Assembly (NCBI GenBank): GCA_036785705.1
Contig: JAWUZG010000013.1
Span: forward strand, 21,051,001-21,115,000
Direction: 5' to 3'
DNA from: Acanthornis magna
Taxonomy: Eukaryota; Chordata; Aves; Passeriformes; Acanthizidae
Length of the DNA stretch: 64,000 nt
Shown here: positions 45,285 to 57,635 of the stretch, in pieces
How the letters are laid out: every line of letters starts with the position of its first letter
How positions within the stretch are numbered: the first letter of the stretch is position 1
The notes under the pieces: model-generated
The model's database searches: none
Told to the model about the DNA's origin: nothing
The model's input: only the letters and a program-made list of their open reading frames with translations
Made by a program: the position numbers and the translations under genes

Positions 45285-48200
45285 TAGGCTTTGAAGAGGG
45301 TGGTTGTACCTCTGCTGAGAGTGGATGTGCAGCTCCGTCTCTCAGCAGGGGGCTCGATGTGGAAATTAAAGGATTTTATTCCGATGCTGTTGTCGGAGAG
45401 CCTGACGGGCTGCTGCTTCAGAAACTCTTGGAATCACAAAAATAATGGGATGTCTGTCATCTCTCTGTATCAAATATAATCACAAAACCAGAGAGACCTC
45501 TTAACAGGGAAAAAAAAGGCAATTCTGCAGTGTTTTAGATGCTCCTGGCTGATATTAGAACAACTCTGTTACTCAGCCAGAGCAGTGATGCGCTTGGTGG
45601 TGAACTGAACAGAAAATACAACTGCGAGCCTTCAGTTTTGTTTTGAGGCATTTCCTGTACTAGAATAATAAAAAAAGCATGAAACTGGGGAGGATTATTT
45701 GTGAGAAATAATTTGTGAGAGAATTGCTGCCTTGCAAGGCCAGAGGCTTAGAGAGCACAGCCCTGGGTCAGTGGAGATGAGGTTTGCATGGGGCCTGGGG
45801 GGGGAAAGGTCCAGGACTGGAGTTGGGAATTAACACCAAGAAACTCAGTGGGGCAGCAGGAAACACTGGAGAGTAATTTTTTTTGGTTTTTGTTTGCTTG
45901 GAGTTATTTAAAATCTCATTTTGATGGTCTTTCACCATGTTTCCCAGACTTCCATGTTGTATTTTGGACATTTCACCATTACAGTTTATTGGATTTTGAT
46001 CTGGATTAGTTACGTGGTCGCAAACACCAAGAGCAAGGGAGGATTCATCTCCAAAATGATGACAGTAATTTGGTTTTCTCCTTCAGTATCTTTCAATATC
46101 TCTCAATTTTTCCAAATCCAGGGCAAACTTTAAGTTTGAGAAGTCTTCAGACTTTGAGAGATGCTCAGACTGACAGTGTTACATTGGGTTTTCGTGAATT
46201 TTCCCAGCCCAAGACTGATGGAAAATTCAGAGGTGGTTTCAGTGGGGAATTGCCCTCACAGTCTGTATTGGGGGAGGATTTGGAAATTCTGCGTTTATTT
46301 TCCCCCAACTGCTGCAGAAACTGTGTTACTGAAGTCATTTTTCTATCCAGTGGTTTCTCCAGCCTGTGTCAGCATTTTCCTCTTGGGGTTACATTTGTTG
46401 TTGTTGATGTTGTTCCTCTTTTAGGATACAAACTCTTTTCCAGACTTGAGCAAAGAAAAATCCCCGCCCTGCCAGGAAACCTTAATCCTGTGTTCTGCAT
46501 GAAAAGTTGCAGATGCTTTATTCAGGGGGGAATTTGAGTTTCTCCCTGCAGACCGAGGGCTCGTGCTGATGCTTCCAGCACTGCTTGTGGTGATTCTGGA
46601 GCCAGGATGGGAGGAATTTCAGGGATGCAGCGTTCCAGGGATGCTGCCTGCACTTTCTGTGGGCAGCTCGGAGTGCCTGCATCCCTGGGATTTGGTACAA
46701 CGCTGCAGGCTTGGCTTTTACTTTTCTAATAACTCCCAGGCTTGCTGGTTTAATTTTAATAGTAAATGCAGTTTCTATTTATGTCCTGAGACTCCAGGCT
46801 GTAAAGAACTTGACTATCCCTAGAAATCCGCATGGGTAATGATCTTTTTTGGAGATAAATGCCTTATTAGCATGCCTGGGACTTAATAATGGATGAGAAA
46901 ATCAGATGCATTCCGTGTCCCAGAGCCAGATTTAGAATTAAAGCTGGTGCTGTTGATGCCTTAAGTTTAGTTCTGGGAAGTAAATATATATCTGCTAACT
47001 TGGGGAATGTCAGAGGGATAGCAGGCACTGGTGGCAGGTGCTAAATCTGTACCACAGGCCAGGCTGTTGCTTTAGCTGCTGGTGCTGCAGGAGCCGCTGT
47101 CTGTGCCCAGAGCAGCCATTCCAAAGAAATAATTGGAATATCGGCCTTTTGATGAATGCTCAGCCAGCAGCTCATGGAAAAACAGATGTTCCCCTTGAAT
47201 GTCTGCACACATTTCCGCTCGCTGCTGTTGGGATCCAGCCTCAGGCAGGGAACAGGTGTTCCCTGGAATTATCTGGGGTGTAAGTTCAACATCTGGCAGC
47301 GCTTGCTTCATTAGCTTTGTAATTGTTTTGTACTCGTTTAATTTCCCGGCTGGTCAGTGGGAAGGGCTTGGAAGAGCCAGGTTTGCACAAGGAGCACGTG
47401 GCTGCCGTGTCCTGAGCCTTTTTGCCCGGACTGCTGCTGCTCTCAGGAGACTTCGTGGAGGATAAATATTCTGGAGTAGCTTTTATTAGTTGGAGTTTTA
47501 GTGTTTCTTTGTGAAAAAATCAGAGAGTTGTACACGTATAAAAATACACACATACATAAATACACATTTCCCAGGTGGAAGCTGCAGGGGAAAGGCTACA
47601 AAGACTGTGGATTTTTTGCTGCTGTAAACTTCAGTGTGTGCTATTTTGAAGCTGAGGCTTCCTGAGAGCCCCTGGGATGCACAGAGTGAGTGTGGTCCTG
47701 TCTCACCTCACACCATCAGTGGCTCAGTCTGAACATCAAGAGCTATCGCTTTGGCTTTAGAAATAATCCCCATTTGGTGCCTTTTCTCGTGTCTGGTGAG
47801 GTTCTGGTTCCTGCTCTTGTCAGGGGAGCTCGGTGTGAAGGAGCTGTGCCCGAACACCCCCAGAGAGGGAGAGGGGTTTTCCTGGCAGGATTTGGGGTCC
47901 TGCCTGTGGGGGATGCTCGGTGACAGCCTCTGCTGTGGGGTGGCCATGCTCCAAGGGCCAGGTCGTGGATGGAGGTCACAGCAGGGCTGGGAAGAAGATT
48001 GAGGTCATGGAAAATACCCTGAGCCGAAAGAAAGGCTCCCAAAGAAAGGGTCCTGGGGTGGAGGCCTTGAGGAACAAGGTGTGTAAGGCATGATTTCAGC
48101 TGGAAGGGCAGATCCTGTCTGTCTGTCTGCCATCAAGATGTCACCTGGCTGAGCAGGCAGGGACAGAGCCCAGGGGAGGTCACCTGCCCTGCTGTCACCG

Positions 48201-48493
48201 CGGCTGCTCTGCAGTGCCCTTTGCAGTGCATCAAGCGCTCGGTTTCGCTGTCTCAGCCACGGCTTGGGCTCTGCTGGTGAGTTTGATCATTAAAGTGGTT
48301 CAGATTTCAGGAGAAAGTGAGTTTTCCTTCCTCCTCCCCCTCGCTCGCAGGGTGCTGTGCGGCTGTGTTGGCGTAGTGGGAACATCGGGGCGGGGGAGAC
48401 AAAGGAACGGCGACGTGCAGAGCCTCGTGCTGCAAACCCTTTGTGCTCTGGAGCAGCTGGGGCAGCCCTGCTGCTCCTCCTGTGTGCGCTGGG
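45285..48493. other. Unique intronic sequence, nothing recognised
   Basis: Small simple runs include TACACACATACATAAATACAC at about 47540 and (CTGT)n at about 48115-48130. No CR1, array or gene signal is supported in 3.2 kb. Confidence 0.5.
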
Positions 48494-48747
48494 AGGATTC
48501 CAGAAATGTGGAATGGTGGGGTTGGAAGGGACCTTGAAAGGTCACCCAGTCCAGTCCCCCACAGTGAGCAGGGAGCTGCACTCACAGGATCATTGAGGTT
48601 GGGAAGAGCTTTAGACCATCAGTTATCTGCTCCAAGCCACATCCAGCCTGGCCTTGGGCACTGCCAGGGATCCAGGGGCAGCCACAGCTTCCCTGGGCAC
48701 CTGTGCCAGGGCCTGCCCACCTCACCATGAAAGGTTTCTTCCTGCCA
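48494..48747 (-). mobile_element. Two abutting CR1 3' fragments
   Basis: The plus strand shows one antisense tail (GGAATGGTGGGGTTGGAAGG, GACCTTGAAAGGTCACCCAG). Only about 50 bp later comes a second (CAGGATCATTGAGGTTGGGA). The second continues through ATCCAGCCTGGCCTTGGGCA, AGGGGCAGCCACAGCTTCC and CCTGTGCCAGGGCCTGCC. One copy probably inserted into, or next to, the tail of another. Confidence 0.87.
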
Positions 48748-49381
48748 GCCTTGGCAGCTCCGTGGAAGCTGCTGGGGGTGGTCTCAGCCACTGCAGAGGT
48801 GAGGAGAGGAATTAGAAACCTTAAACAGAGGTGCCATCACTGCTTCTCCAGCTCCACAGCTACAAATCTGTGTTGCTGTGCTCAGGGAGCAGCTGGAGGC
48901 GTAAAAGCAAGAGCTTTTCCTGCTCAAGGTAGATATCAGACATGAACTACGGAGCAGGGGAGTTCTGTGGAGCACATGGGGCAGGGAGGAGGAGAGAGGC
49001 TGGCTGTGCTACCTGAGCAGCAGATGTGAGCAGCTCGTGGTGGGGTTGGCATTCCTGACCTACACCAGCCAAGGAGAGCCTTGGCAGTGAACTTTAATGT
49101 TGTCAGCCTCCATTTCCATCTTCATTGAAAAAAATCCTTCTATCTTTAAATTTCTTCAGGCAATGGATTTGACTAAAAAATGTGCCAAAGGCTCTGCTGC
49201 TCAAATTTCCTTCCCAGGTGCCATCCCTGAAGGGTGCCTGTGGTGCTGTTCCCTGCCTGGAGGGGCTGTGGGGTGCTGGGGCTCCCAGGACCTGCTGTGG
49301 AGGGACAATCAGGAGGGTCAGGGCTGAGCTGGTGCCTCTGCTGCTGGCACCAAAAGCAGTGCCACAGCTCCTCATGGCCCT
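48748..49381. other. Unique intronic sequence, nothing recognised
   Basis: No repeat or coding signal is recognised before the 99-bp array. Confidence 0.45.
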
Positions 49382-50123
49382 TGAAATCCATCGTTGAACC
49401 TGGGCGCTGAGCATTCCTTTCCTTGCCTGGGTCTGGATGTGTGCAGCTCAGAGCTGTGCCAGACTGCAGACTCACCTGTACGAAATCCATGGCTGAACCT
49501 GGGAGCTGAGCATTCCTGTTATTGCCCAGATCTGGATGTGTGCATTGCAGAGCTGTGCCAGACTGCAGACTCACCTGTACGAAATCCATGGCTGAACCTG
49601 GGAGCTGAGCATTCCTGTCATTGCCCAGATCTGGATGTGTGCAGCTCAGAGCTGTGCTACACTGCAGACTCACCTGTATGAAATCCATCACTGAACCTGG
49701 GAGCTGAGCATTCCTGTCATTGCCCAGATCTGGATGTGTGCAATGCAGAGCTGTGCCAGACTGCAGACTCACCTGTATGAAATCCATCACTGAACCTGGG
49801 AGCTGAGCATTCCTGTCATTGCCTGGGTCTGGATGTGTGCATTGCAGAGCTGTGCCAGACTGCAGACTCACCTGTATGGGTTCCAACCTGCTGTGCCATG
49901 GCCATTGAAATCCATGGTTGAACCTGGGAGCTGAGCATTCCTGTCATTGCCCAGATCTGGGTGTGTGCAGCTCAGAGCTGTGCTGGCCTGCAGACTCACC
50001 TGTATGAAATCCATGGTTGAACCTGGGAGCTGAGCGTTCCTTTCCTTGCCCAGATCTGGATGTGTGCAATGCAGAGCTGTGCTGGACTGCAGACTCACCT
50101 GTACGCTTTCCAACCTGCTGTGC
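49382..50123. repeat. 99-bp minisatellite, seven copies
   Basis: GAAATCCAT anchors lie at 49382, 49482, 49581, 49680, 49779, 49907 and 50006. The unit contains GAACCTGGGAGCTGAGCATT, CCTGTCATTGCCCAGATCTG, GATGTGTGCAGCTCAGAGCT and GACTGCAGACTCACCTGTA. A 29-bp insert with TTCCAACCTGCTGTGCC sits between copies 5 and 6. A similar TTTCCAACCTGCTGTGCTG closes the array. The 33-codon period keeps frames open on both strands. Confidence 0.96.
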
Positions 50124-52395
50124 TGAGAGCTTCAAGCCACAGCCCTGCTGCCTTCCTTCCTTCCTGTGTTGCACCTCTCGATGTGCTGCGAGAGAATTCT
50201 CACACGTCCAGTGGTGTGTTCTCCTTTTCTGACTCAAGACAGTCAGGGCACACTTCTGCTTTGGCTTTTTCCCTTCCTCCCCTTCTCCCCTCCAAAATGA
50301 AACTGCTGCTGAAACACAGCATTTAATCTGGCCATGATGCAGCACAAAACTCTTCTGTGAGTATTTCCCCTTGGCTGTAATTAGGTTTTGTGTTCAAGAA
50401 GCAATTTTAAACACTCATCCTAAGCTGTTACAAGGGAGCATCTGTGTGAGGACACGTTTTCTGCAGCTGAGGAGCTGAAGGGCCGCTGGGACGGAACCAA
50501 AGGCAACTTCTCAAGTTAATTGTAAGATTTTATTGGTGTTTCACTCCACTGCTCAAGGGTTTCTCGTGCGAATCAATGGCAGAAGGCCTAATTTAGGTGT
50601 GAGCCCTGCTTGAAAAGCAGCCTGGATTGATTTGCTGACAATGCAGGGGAAAAGGTGACCCTAATTTGTGACTTCAGTCACAGGCCTGGTGGGAGATGGG
50701 AGTGCTGGAAGCTTGGGAAAATGGAACTGCAGATTTCTGCTTTGCCTTGAAGGATTCTCTATCCCTGTTAAGTAGAATGTAATTAATTTGGGGTATGGGT
50801 AGGTGCTTAATATTATAAAATATATTAATAAGATGTTAAAACTAATCAAAGTGGTCTTTTTCTGAAAAGTTTGTTCCTCTAAGATTTTCTAAGGAAGTCG
50901 TGGAGCTCTGTTGTTGGCAATGTTGAATTATTTGATTAGTGTCCTGATTACTCTGATGAGTCTCTTTTCCTTCTCCATGTTTTTATATTAATGAACTCAG
51001 TGCTTTGCTGAGCTTGCAGGTGAAATTGTAAATAATTCAAAATAGAGCCTTGCTTCAGAGACCTTTCTTAACTAAGATGAGACCAAACTGGATGGACAAT
51101 GAATATACAGCCAGAGACACATTTGGATATGGAACAGGAGTGTGAAATAGCTGGGGCATAGATCTGAGAGTAGACAGTGAGTACTTGGAAAATAATCCAA
51201 TGGCTTTTCCTACATTTTCCCCATAAAAACCCTCAGTGCCTTCATCCTAGCTCAGCCTGCCGTGGCTCGATCCTCGCCGTGGGTGTTGGGCTGTGTGCGT
51301 GCCTTGGGGACAGTGACAGCGGCGGGGGCGTGGGGTGGCAGCCGCGGTTGGGTGTCACAGCTGCCACCACAGCCCTGGGGTCACAGCCACTTCCTGTCCC
51401 CGTGGGGACAGTGACAGTGGCCAGAGGCTGCTGCTGACTCAGCACTGCCACCCTGCTGTGTCCCCGCTGTCCCTGTCCCTGAGCGCGGGAGCAGCTCTGC
51501 AGATCGGCCCCTTTTGAGCTGTAATTCATTTTCTGGATGTCATTCCCTCTGCTCAGCCTCTGTCTCCAAACTTTCAAGTGTCTTTCGGCTTTTGCCTCTG
51601 ATGTAGAATTCCCAGCGATTCGGGGCAGGGATTGGCAGGGCGAGCCGGGGTTAGCAGCGAGAGCCCAGGCAATTTATAAACCTCCTGTGCCCAATATCGA
51701 GGCCTTTTCTCCCACACTCTCTTTGAAAAGATTGGCTCTTTGTAGGCTCCAAAAGCTGGGCTTAGTCAGATGTTCCTCAAATGCTGCTGGGGAAGGGGGG
51801 CCAGGGCGGGTGGCTCCTCACTCATGATAAGCTCTGCTATATATAAAACTGCGTGGCTGGCTCCTGATAGTGCTAATGAAACGTTCTGTTAACTCTTTCC
51901 CCCATCGGCAGCACGTACGGGAGGTGTCACTTGCTCTCCCCGAGTCGTTTTGCTAATTGAGAGCGAGTTCTTAATTGCATGCGCTCAGCCCTGCATTGCA
52001 GAACCGCCGCTGCCGCAACCCCGAACGTCAGTGACGAGGAAATGGTGAAAGAGACCTGAAAAAAAGGGAATAAGTCCAAACCCAACTGCGCGGCAGAAGT
52101 GAAAAAAACCCCACAAACTGAAAATAGTCAGTTCTCCCTGAAAAAATGCCGTACAACAGAGATTCACCTCAGGGGATTGATTGCACGAACCTGCGGAAAT
52201 GTGGGGATTTAAATAGTGCAGGCAGCTAATTCAGCTCCTCCTGGAGCTCAGGAAACATCGTTTAGCTCCAGGAGTACTTGTGCAGCAAGTTGTGTGCTCT
52301 GCATGGCAGCAGCTGCCTGAGGATGGCCCCTGTGTGTGGAGTCACCTGCCCGCAGCTGGCGTGTGACACCGAGCGGGGACAGGGACAGGGTGAGG
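50124..52395. other. Unique intronic sequence with a GC-rich and a regulatory-like part
   Basis: A short (CCTT)n lies at about 50148-50164. About 51270-51430 is GC-rich with two GGGGACAGTGACAG copies. About 51640-52010 is complex unique DNA holding a TATATATAAAA box at 51838-51848 and a run of TAATGA/GCTAATTGAG motifs; it is discussed as a candidate element. No coding exon could be supported. Confidence 0.45.
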
Positions 52396-53375
52396 CTGGA
52401 CGGATGGTGGCATGGGGTGACACTGGGGTGGCAGCAGGTGGAGGGATGGTGGCATGGGATGGCAGCAGGTGGAGGATGGTGGCACAGGATGTCACTGGGA
52501 TGGCAGCAGGTGGAGGGATGGTGTCACTGGGATGGCAGCAGGTGGAGGGATGGTGTCACTGGGATGGCAGCAGGTGGAGGATGGTGGCACAGGATGTCAC
52601 TGGGATGGCAGCAGGTGGAGGCATGGTGGCATGGGGTGACACTGGGATGGCAGCAGGTGGAGGGATAGTGGCATGGGATGGCAGCAGGTGGAGGGGTGGT
52701 GGCACAGGATGTCACTGGGATGGCAGCAGGTGGAGGGATGGTGGCATGGGGTGACATTGGGATGGCAGCAGGTGGAGGGATGGTGGTACGGGGTGGCAGC
52801 AGGTGGAGGTGTGGTGGCACGGGTGTCACTGGGATGGCAGCAGGTGGAGGGATGGTGGCACAGGATGTCACTGGGATGGCAGCAGGTGGAGGGATGGTGG
52901 CACAGGATGTCACTGGGATGGCAGCAGGTGGAGGGATGGTGGCATGGGATGGCAGCAGGTGGAGGGACAGTGCCATGGGGTGACACTGGGATGGCAGCAG
53001 GTGGAGGGATGGTGGCACAGGGTGTCACTGGGATGGCAGCAGGTGGAGGGACAGTGCCATGGGGTGACACTGGGATGGCAGCAGGTGGAGGGATGGTGGC
53101 ACAGGGTGTCACTGGGATGGCAGCAGGTGGAGGATGGTGGCACAGGATGTCACTGGGATGGCAGCAGGTGGAGGTGTGGTGGCACAGGGTGTCACTGGGA
53201 TGGCAGCAGGTGGAGGTGTGGTGGCACAGGATGTCACTGGGATGGCAGCAGGTGGAGGGATGGTGTCACTGGGATGGCAGCAGGTGGAGGATGGTGGCAC
53301 GGGATGGCAGCAGGTGGAGGATGGTGGCACAGGATGTCACTGGGATGGCAGCAGGTGGAGGGATGGTGGCACCCA
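52396..53375. repeat. About 42-bp minisatellite, roughly 25 copies
   Basis: The unit is TGTCACTGGGATGGCAGCAG followed by GTGGAGGGATGGTGGCACAG and GA. Shorter variants lack the GGCACAGGATG or TGTCACT parts, and many copies have GTGGAGGATGG (one G lost) or GTGGAGGTGTGG. The GGCAGCAGGTGGA core occurs about 25 times. One-base length changes shift the frame often, yet long frames remain because the unit is stop-free in several readings. Confidence 0.95.
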
Positions 53376-54844
53376 GCTGCAGGATTTGCTGTCCTGCTTT
53401 CCAGGCTCTGCCTGCTGTGCTCTGGCTCAGCTGTGCAGTGGGGTTTGGGCTCCGAGCTGGCATTTCAGGGCACGGTTGTCACTGCTGTGAGGAGCTGTCC
53501 CCTCACAGCTGCAGTTCGCTGGCTGAGGCGCCACTGGGCGCCGCAGTAAAGACACGAAGGAAATCTCTCGGACTGAAAAGAGAAGAATCAGCTTCTCGTG
53601 AATTTTGTGGTTTCTCAAGAGACTTCTGGGTTTGGGAGCTGGTGTTGTTCTGCAGCTGCACCTTCAGGAGATGGCTGAGTGCCCTTGGGTTTCCGTGTCC
53701 CCGTAGGGAGCGTTCCTGGGCTCCGGTGTGGGCACTGAACAGGTGAGGAGCAGATGGAAAAGTGGAGGATTCGCTCTCCTCGTCAGCAGAGGGTGGTGCA
53801 GACCCTGCCCTGCCTGGGCTGAGCAGGGGTGGGCACCCAGAGCCGCGCGGTGCGGGCTGGCAATGGCAATGGGACAGGGAGGGACAGCTTGGCTTCCACA
53901 TGGACTTGGTGCCTTCACACTGGGGTGGCCTCTGAAACTCTGCTCTGAGCCCAGGCTGGAGCCACCCCTGGCTTTGGGAGGTTCTGAGGGGGCAGAGGTC
54001 AGCCCATGACCAGAACGCTGAAGAATGGGAAATTGGGATGAGCAGGTCAGACTGAAATGTCAGGAACGGGACAGGTCCAGCCTGGGGTGAGGGATTGGCC
54101 CTGGAGACTTGTCAAGGACCTTCTTCCAGTGAGCATTTTACAGCTGTGTTGGATTTATTTAGAATTAATCCTCTTGGACTTGTGTAAGCACCTAAATAAA
54201 ACATGACTCATTTAATTAATTACGCTGAAATCATGGGACTTTACACTTAGCTTTAGGTAGGAGTTATTTTATCTCCCTCCTTAGTGACTAAAGCCTCAGT
54301 TCATGACACAACACAGATGAATCTTTAAAAAATATGTGATTGGGGACTGTATTTTAACCTACTTATTTGTGTTTGGGGTTGTTTTTTATAACAGAAGGAA
54401 CTACAGGATTTTGTTTACATTTTTGGGAATATTTAAACTATTTTCTATACCATTTCCTATCAGGTAAGAAATAGTGGCACAGTGTCCTCACTGTGTTGAC
54501 TTTGGAACTGTGTGATCACTTCCGAAATGCACCTGCTGAGTTTTGCAGGATATTTCCTGCAAAAGCTGCTCAGGAAAGTGCGAAGAATGGCTAAAGAGTT
54601 CTTTTAAAAGTGTTTGAGGGTAAATGTACATCTGCGAGAGAAAGCATTAGTCATCCTGACCTGTTTTATTGCAGCGTGGAAATAGAGCTTTGAGTCTGAA
54701 AATATTTTTCATCTCTCTCTCTCTCTCTGAAGTTGTAGCTCCTTCTCTTTTATTTGTGTGCTCTTTTCCTGATGTGTCACCTTGTGCTGGACACGGGGGA
54801 GGCTGTGGAATTCTGGAGGCAGTTTTGGGCCCCTCGTGACCGAA
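53376..54844. other. Unique intronic sequence, nothing recognised
   Basis: The first 500 bp are GC-richer and the rest is AT-rich. A (CT)n tract lies at about 54712-54729. No gene signal is supported. Confidence 0.45.
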
Positions 54845-55262
54845 GGGACACTGAGGGACTGGAGGTGTCCAGGGAAGGCTCTGGAGCCCCAGGAGAGGCT
54901 GAGGGAGCTGGGGAAGGGCTCAGCCTGGAGAAAAGGAGGCTCAGGGGAACCTTGTGGCTCTGCACAGCTCCTGCCAGGAGGGGACAGCCGGGGGGGTCGG
55001 GCTGTGCTCCAGGGAACAGGGACAGGAGGAGAGGGAACGGCCTCAGGCTGGGCCAGGGGAGGTTTATATTGGACATTGGGATAATTCCTTTATGGAAAGG
55101 TTTGTCCAGCCCTGGCACAGCTGCCCAGGGCAGTGCTCAGCCCCTGGAGCCCTGCGGATGTGGCACTTGGGGACAAGGGGCACTGGTGGCCCTGGCAGTG
55201 CTGGGGATGGTTGGACTCTGTCTCAGAGAGCTTTTCCAACCTGAAAGTCTCTGTGATTCTTT
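54845..55262 (+). mobile_element. CR1 LINE 3' end, longest copy
   Basis: It begins near GGGACACTGAGGGACTGGAG and runs through GAGGGAGCTGGGGAAGGGCT, AAAGGAGGCTCAGGGGAACC, CGGCCTCAGGCTGGGCCAGG, CCTTTATGGAAAGGTTTGTC and GATGTGGCACTTGGGGACAA. It ends GTCTCTGTGATTCTTTGATG. It shares a long identical core with the copy at 37492 in the same orientation. A small deletion is seen at CTCAGCCCCTGGAGCCC. Confidence 0.92.
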
Positions 55263-55667
55263 GATGGAGTTTTTTGATCTGACAGCTGAATATTACAAGT
55301 CTGACCTGTGTGGTTTTAGATGTGACATCGCAGTATCTTCACAGCCTTTGCATTGCTTCATTCAGAGCCACCCAAGCATGGAAATCTCTTTTTTTCCCCT
55401 TCATTTCCAGGACTGTGGGGCTGCAGATAAGCCATATGTGCAATACATGAGCAGGCAATGTAGATTTTTCTTCCCAAACTAAGGCTGCAGAGTTCATTAT
55501 GCTCCTGGTTTTGAAAACATCTAAGCCAATTCTGGTTTTAATTGGGTTTATCCCACAGAATATCTTCACAACTGCTCTGAGTAATCCTGAGGAGCAGCAG
55601 TGCTAAGGAGCACAAGGAAATAGAAGAAAAAGGATCCTTGTCACGCTCAGTGCTGCTGCCTCCTGCT

Positions 55668-55745
55668 GATCATGGAATTATTGGGGTTGGAAGGGACCTT
55701 TTAAACTCCAACCCATTCCTCTGGCCCGGCCCATCCAGTCCTGGG
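55668..55745 (-). mobile_element. Short CR1 3' end
   Basis: The plus strand shows GATCATGGAATTATTGGGGT, TGGAAGGGACCTTTTAAACT and CCAACCCATTCC. Only the terminal portion of the antisense tail remains. Confidence 0.78.
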
Positions 55746-56967
55746 TGCATTTGTCGAATCCCATTGATTGGAGAATTCCCCCAGCATTTTTCAAGTGGGA
55801 AATGTCACTTTGTGAGGGTGGCACGTCACCCCCGCGTGTCAGCGCTGCCAGTTAATCGTGGCTGCAGCAGCCCTGGTGATGCAGTGCTTCATCTGCTGCT
55901 GACAGCCCGTGATTTATATTCCCGGGAGATCCCAGCCTTGCTAATTGAAATGGATTGGAACTCGTGTTCCCCATGATAGCCTGGGCTTGGAGACTCAGGA
56001 TACTGGGAAAGGCACACAGGACCAGCTGAACTGGGTAGAATTTAAAAATTACTATTACAGAGGTGGTAATTCTTGTCTGTATTCAGGTATTTCTCTTTAA
56101 ACTTCATTTTTTTGGAACAAATAATGGATTTGCCACATGTGCTGACCTCCTCTTCCACGGAAATCAAAGCAAATGTAATAATTTGTCCACCTGAATTAGA
56201 CACAAAGTGACTAAATAAGTAAGACAGTCTATCAAGTTTGATTATTCCAAATGGAAATTGATTTTATTCAGTTAATTGGTGCTTTGCCTCGCTCGGTCTC
56301 TTACGTGTAAATGATTATTCTGATTTGTAATTTTTTAATCTAATTATTGCCGTCTCTTTTAAATGATCTTTACTGAGGGTATTTGTGTAGAATAGATGAG
56401 GAATTTTTACAGTCAGATATAATTTTGTGGGCAGTTATATTAAATTATAGATTATGATAAGATTAGGTACTTATCCCTTAAATTCTCTTGTTATTTCTGA
56501 AGGGGTTGGAAACAAAGCTTGCCGGGTTTTTATAGGTACAATAACCCCAACAGTGAGTGTGCTGTAAACAGTCCCATTTAAAAATTATGGGATTTATGGT
56601 GACAGTTCATGTTCATCATAGAGTGCTTTCTAATTTATCACAGGGCTGAATTTTGAGGAATGTTTCCCAAGTGGAGAGCTCCCTTCGAGCTGCACTGAAC
56701 ACGTGCACAAACATCTCCACAAATATCTCAACTCCATTTCCATTTTTTCCTCTGGAGTTTAGGACACCCCGAGGCTCTGAGGAAGAATTAGAAGGATTCA
56801 AAAGTAAGAAAATGAAAAACTCAATGTGTGTGTTTTTTTTAAAGCTCCCAAATGTTAAAGCAGGTCAAAACACGGGACTTTATCGAACTTCTGGAAATTG
56901 GATTTGGGGCTTAATGTGTAAGTCCAAGTAACAGAGCTTACGGAATGGTTGCCCCAAGGAAGAGGAA
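55746..56967. other. Unique AT-rich intronic sequence, nothing recognised
   Basis: No repeat family is recognised. AT content is high at about 56180-56480. The first 250 bp are more complex. Confidence 0.5.
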
Positions 56968-57081
56968 TTCTGAGCAGCCTGGGATGGTGGGAGGTGTCCC
57001 TGCCCGTGGCAGGGTGGGACGGGATGAGCTTTCAGGTCCCTTCCAACCCAAACCAGGCTGGGATTCCGTGATTCCATCCTG
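56968..57081 (+). mobile_element. CR1 LINE 3' end
   Basis: TTCTGAGCAGCCTGGGATGG is followed by GGTGTCCCTGCCCGTGGCAG, GGGATGAGCTTTCAGGTCCC and TTCCAACCCAAACC. It ends GGGATTCCGTGATTCCATCC, a readable 8-bp tail repeat. Confidence 0.9.
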
Positions 57082-57466
57082 ATGCAGATCTCCCCTGTCG
57101 GTTTGGGAAAGGGAGGAGCACTTCTCTTGGCAATTATTTTGTAAACAGCGGAACAGTTTTCTTGGGAATTCTGCGGCGTCGATTGCTTGCTCCGGTGACA
57201 TAATGGTGCAATAAAGGCCTCACGAGAACGAGGTCATGGGAGAGCAATTCCAGTTAAAGGATAACCTGGCACCGCCTGGGATGGGTCACAGACACAGTCC
57301 TTGGCTTTCCTGGAGCCAGAGCTTGAGGAAAAAGCAAAGAGCAGCAATCAGCCCCACTGGAAGTGAGAGCAGCTCCTGGTCCTGGGACTGCAGCCAGGAC
57401 GGAGCTGCTGTGACACCTCACCTGCGCCAGGTAGGGCAGAGACAGGCACTGGGCTGAGATCCTGCC

Positions 57467-57635
57467 ATGGAATCCAGAAGGGTTTGGGCTGGAGGGACCT
57501 TAAATCCCACCCAGTGCCACCCCTGCCATGGCAGGGACACCTCCCACTGTCCCAGGCTGCTCCAAGCCCCAATGTCCAGCCTGGCCTTGGACACTGCCAG
57601 GGATCCAGGGGCAGCCACAGCTGCTCTGGGGAATC
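57467..57635 (-). mobile_element. CR1 LINE 3' end
   Basis: The plus strand reads ATGGAATCCAGAAGGGTTTG, GGACCTTAAATCCCACCCAG, CCCTGCCATGGCAGGGACAC, CCCAATGTCCAGCCTGGCC and CCAGGGGCAGCCACAGCTGC. It then stops. Confidence 0.92.

Noticed and set aside
44566..45287. Possible zinc-finger-like His-rich repeat protein on the minus strand
   Set aside because: The 22-residue period lacks paired Cys and the spacing of C2H2 fingers; the frame is explained by a 66-bp unit.
49173..49886. 237-codon minus frame with a 33-residue repeat
   Set aside because: The period equals the 99-bp DNA unit; no splice or domain support.
52278..53746. Frames of 158-357 codons on plus and up to 171 codons on minus
   Set aside because: They come from the 42-bp array; the extension past 53375 has no domain.
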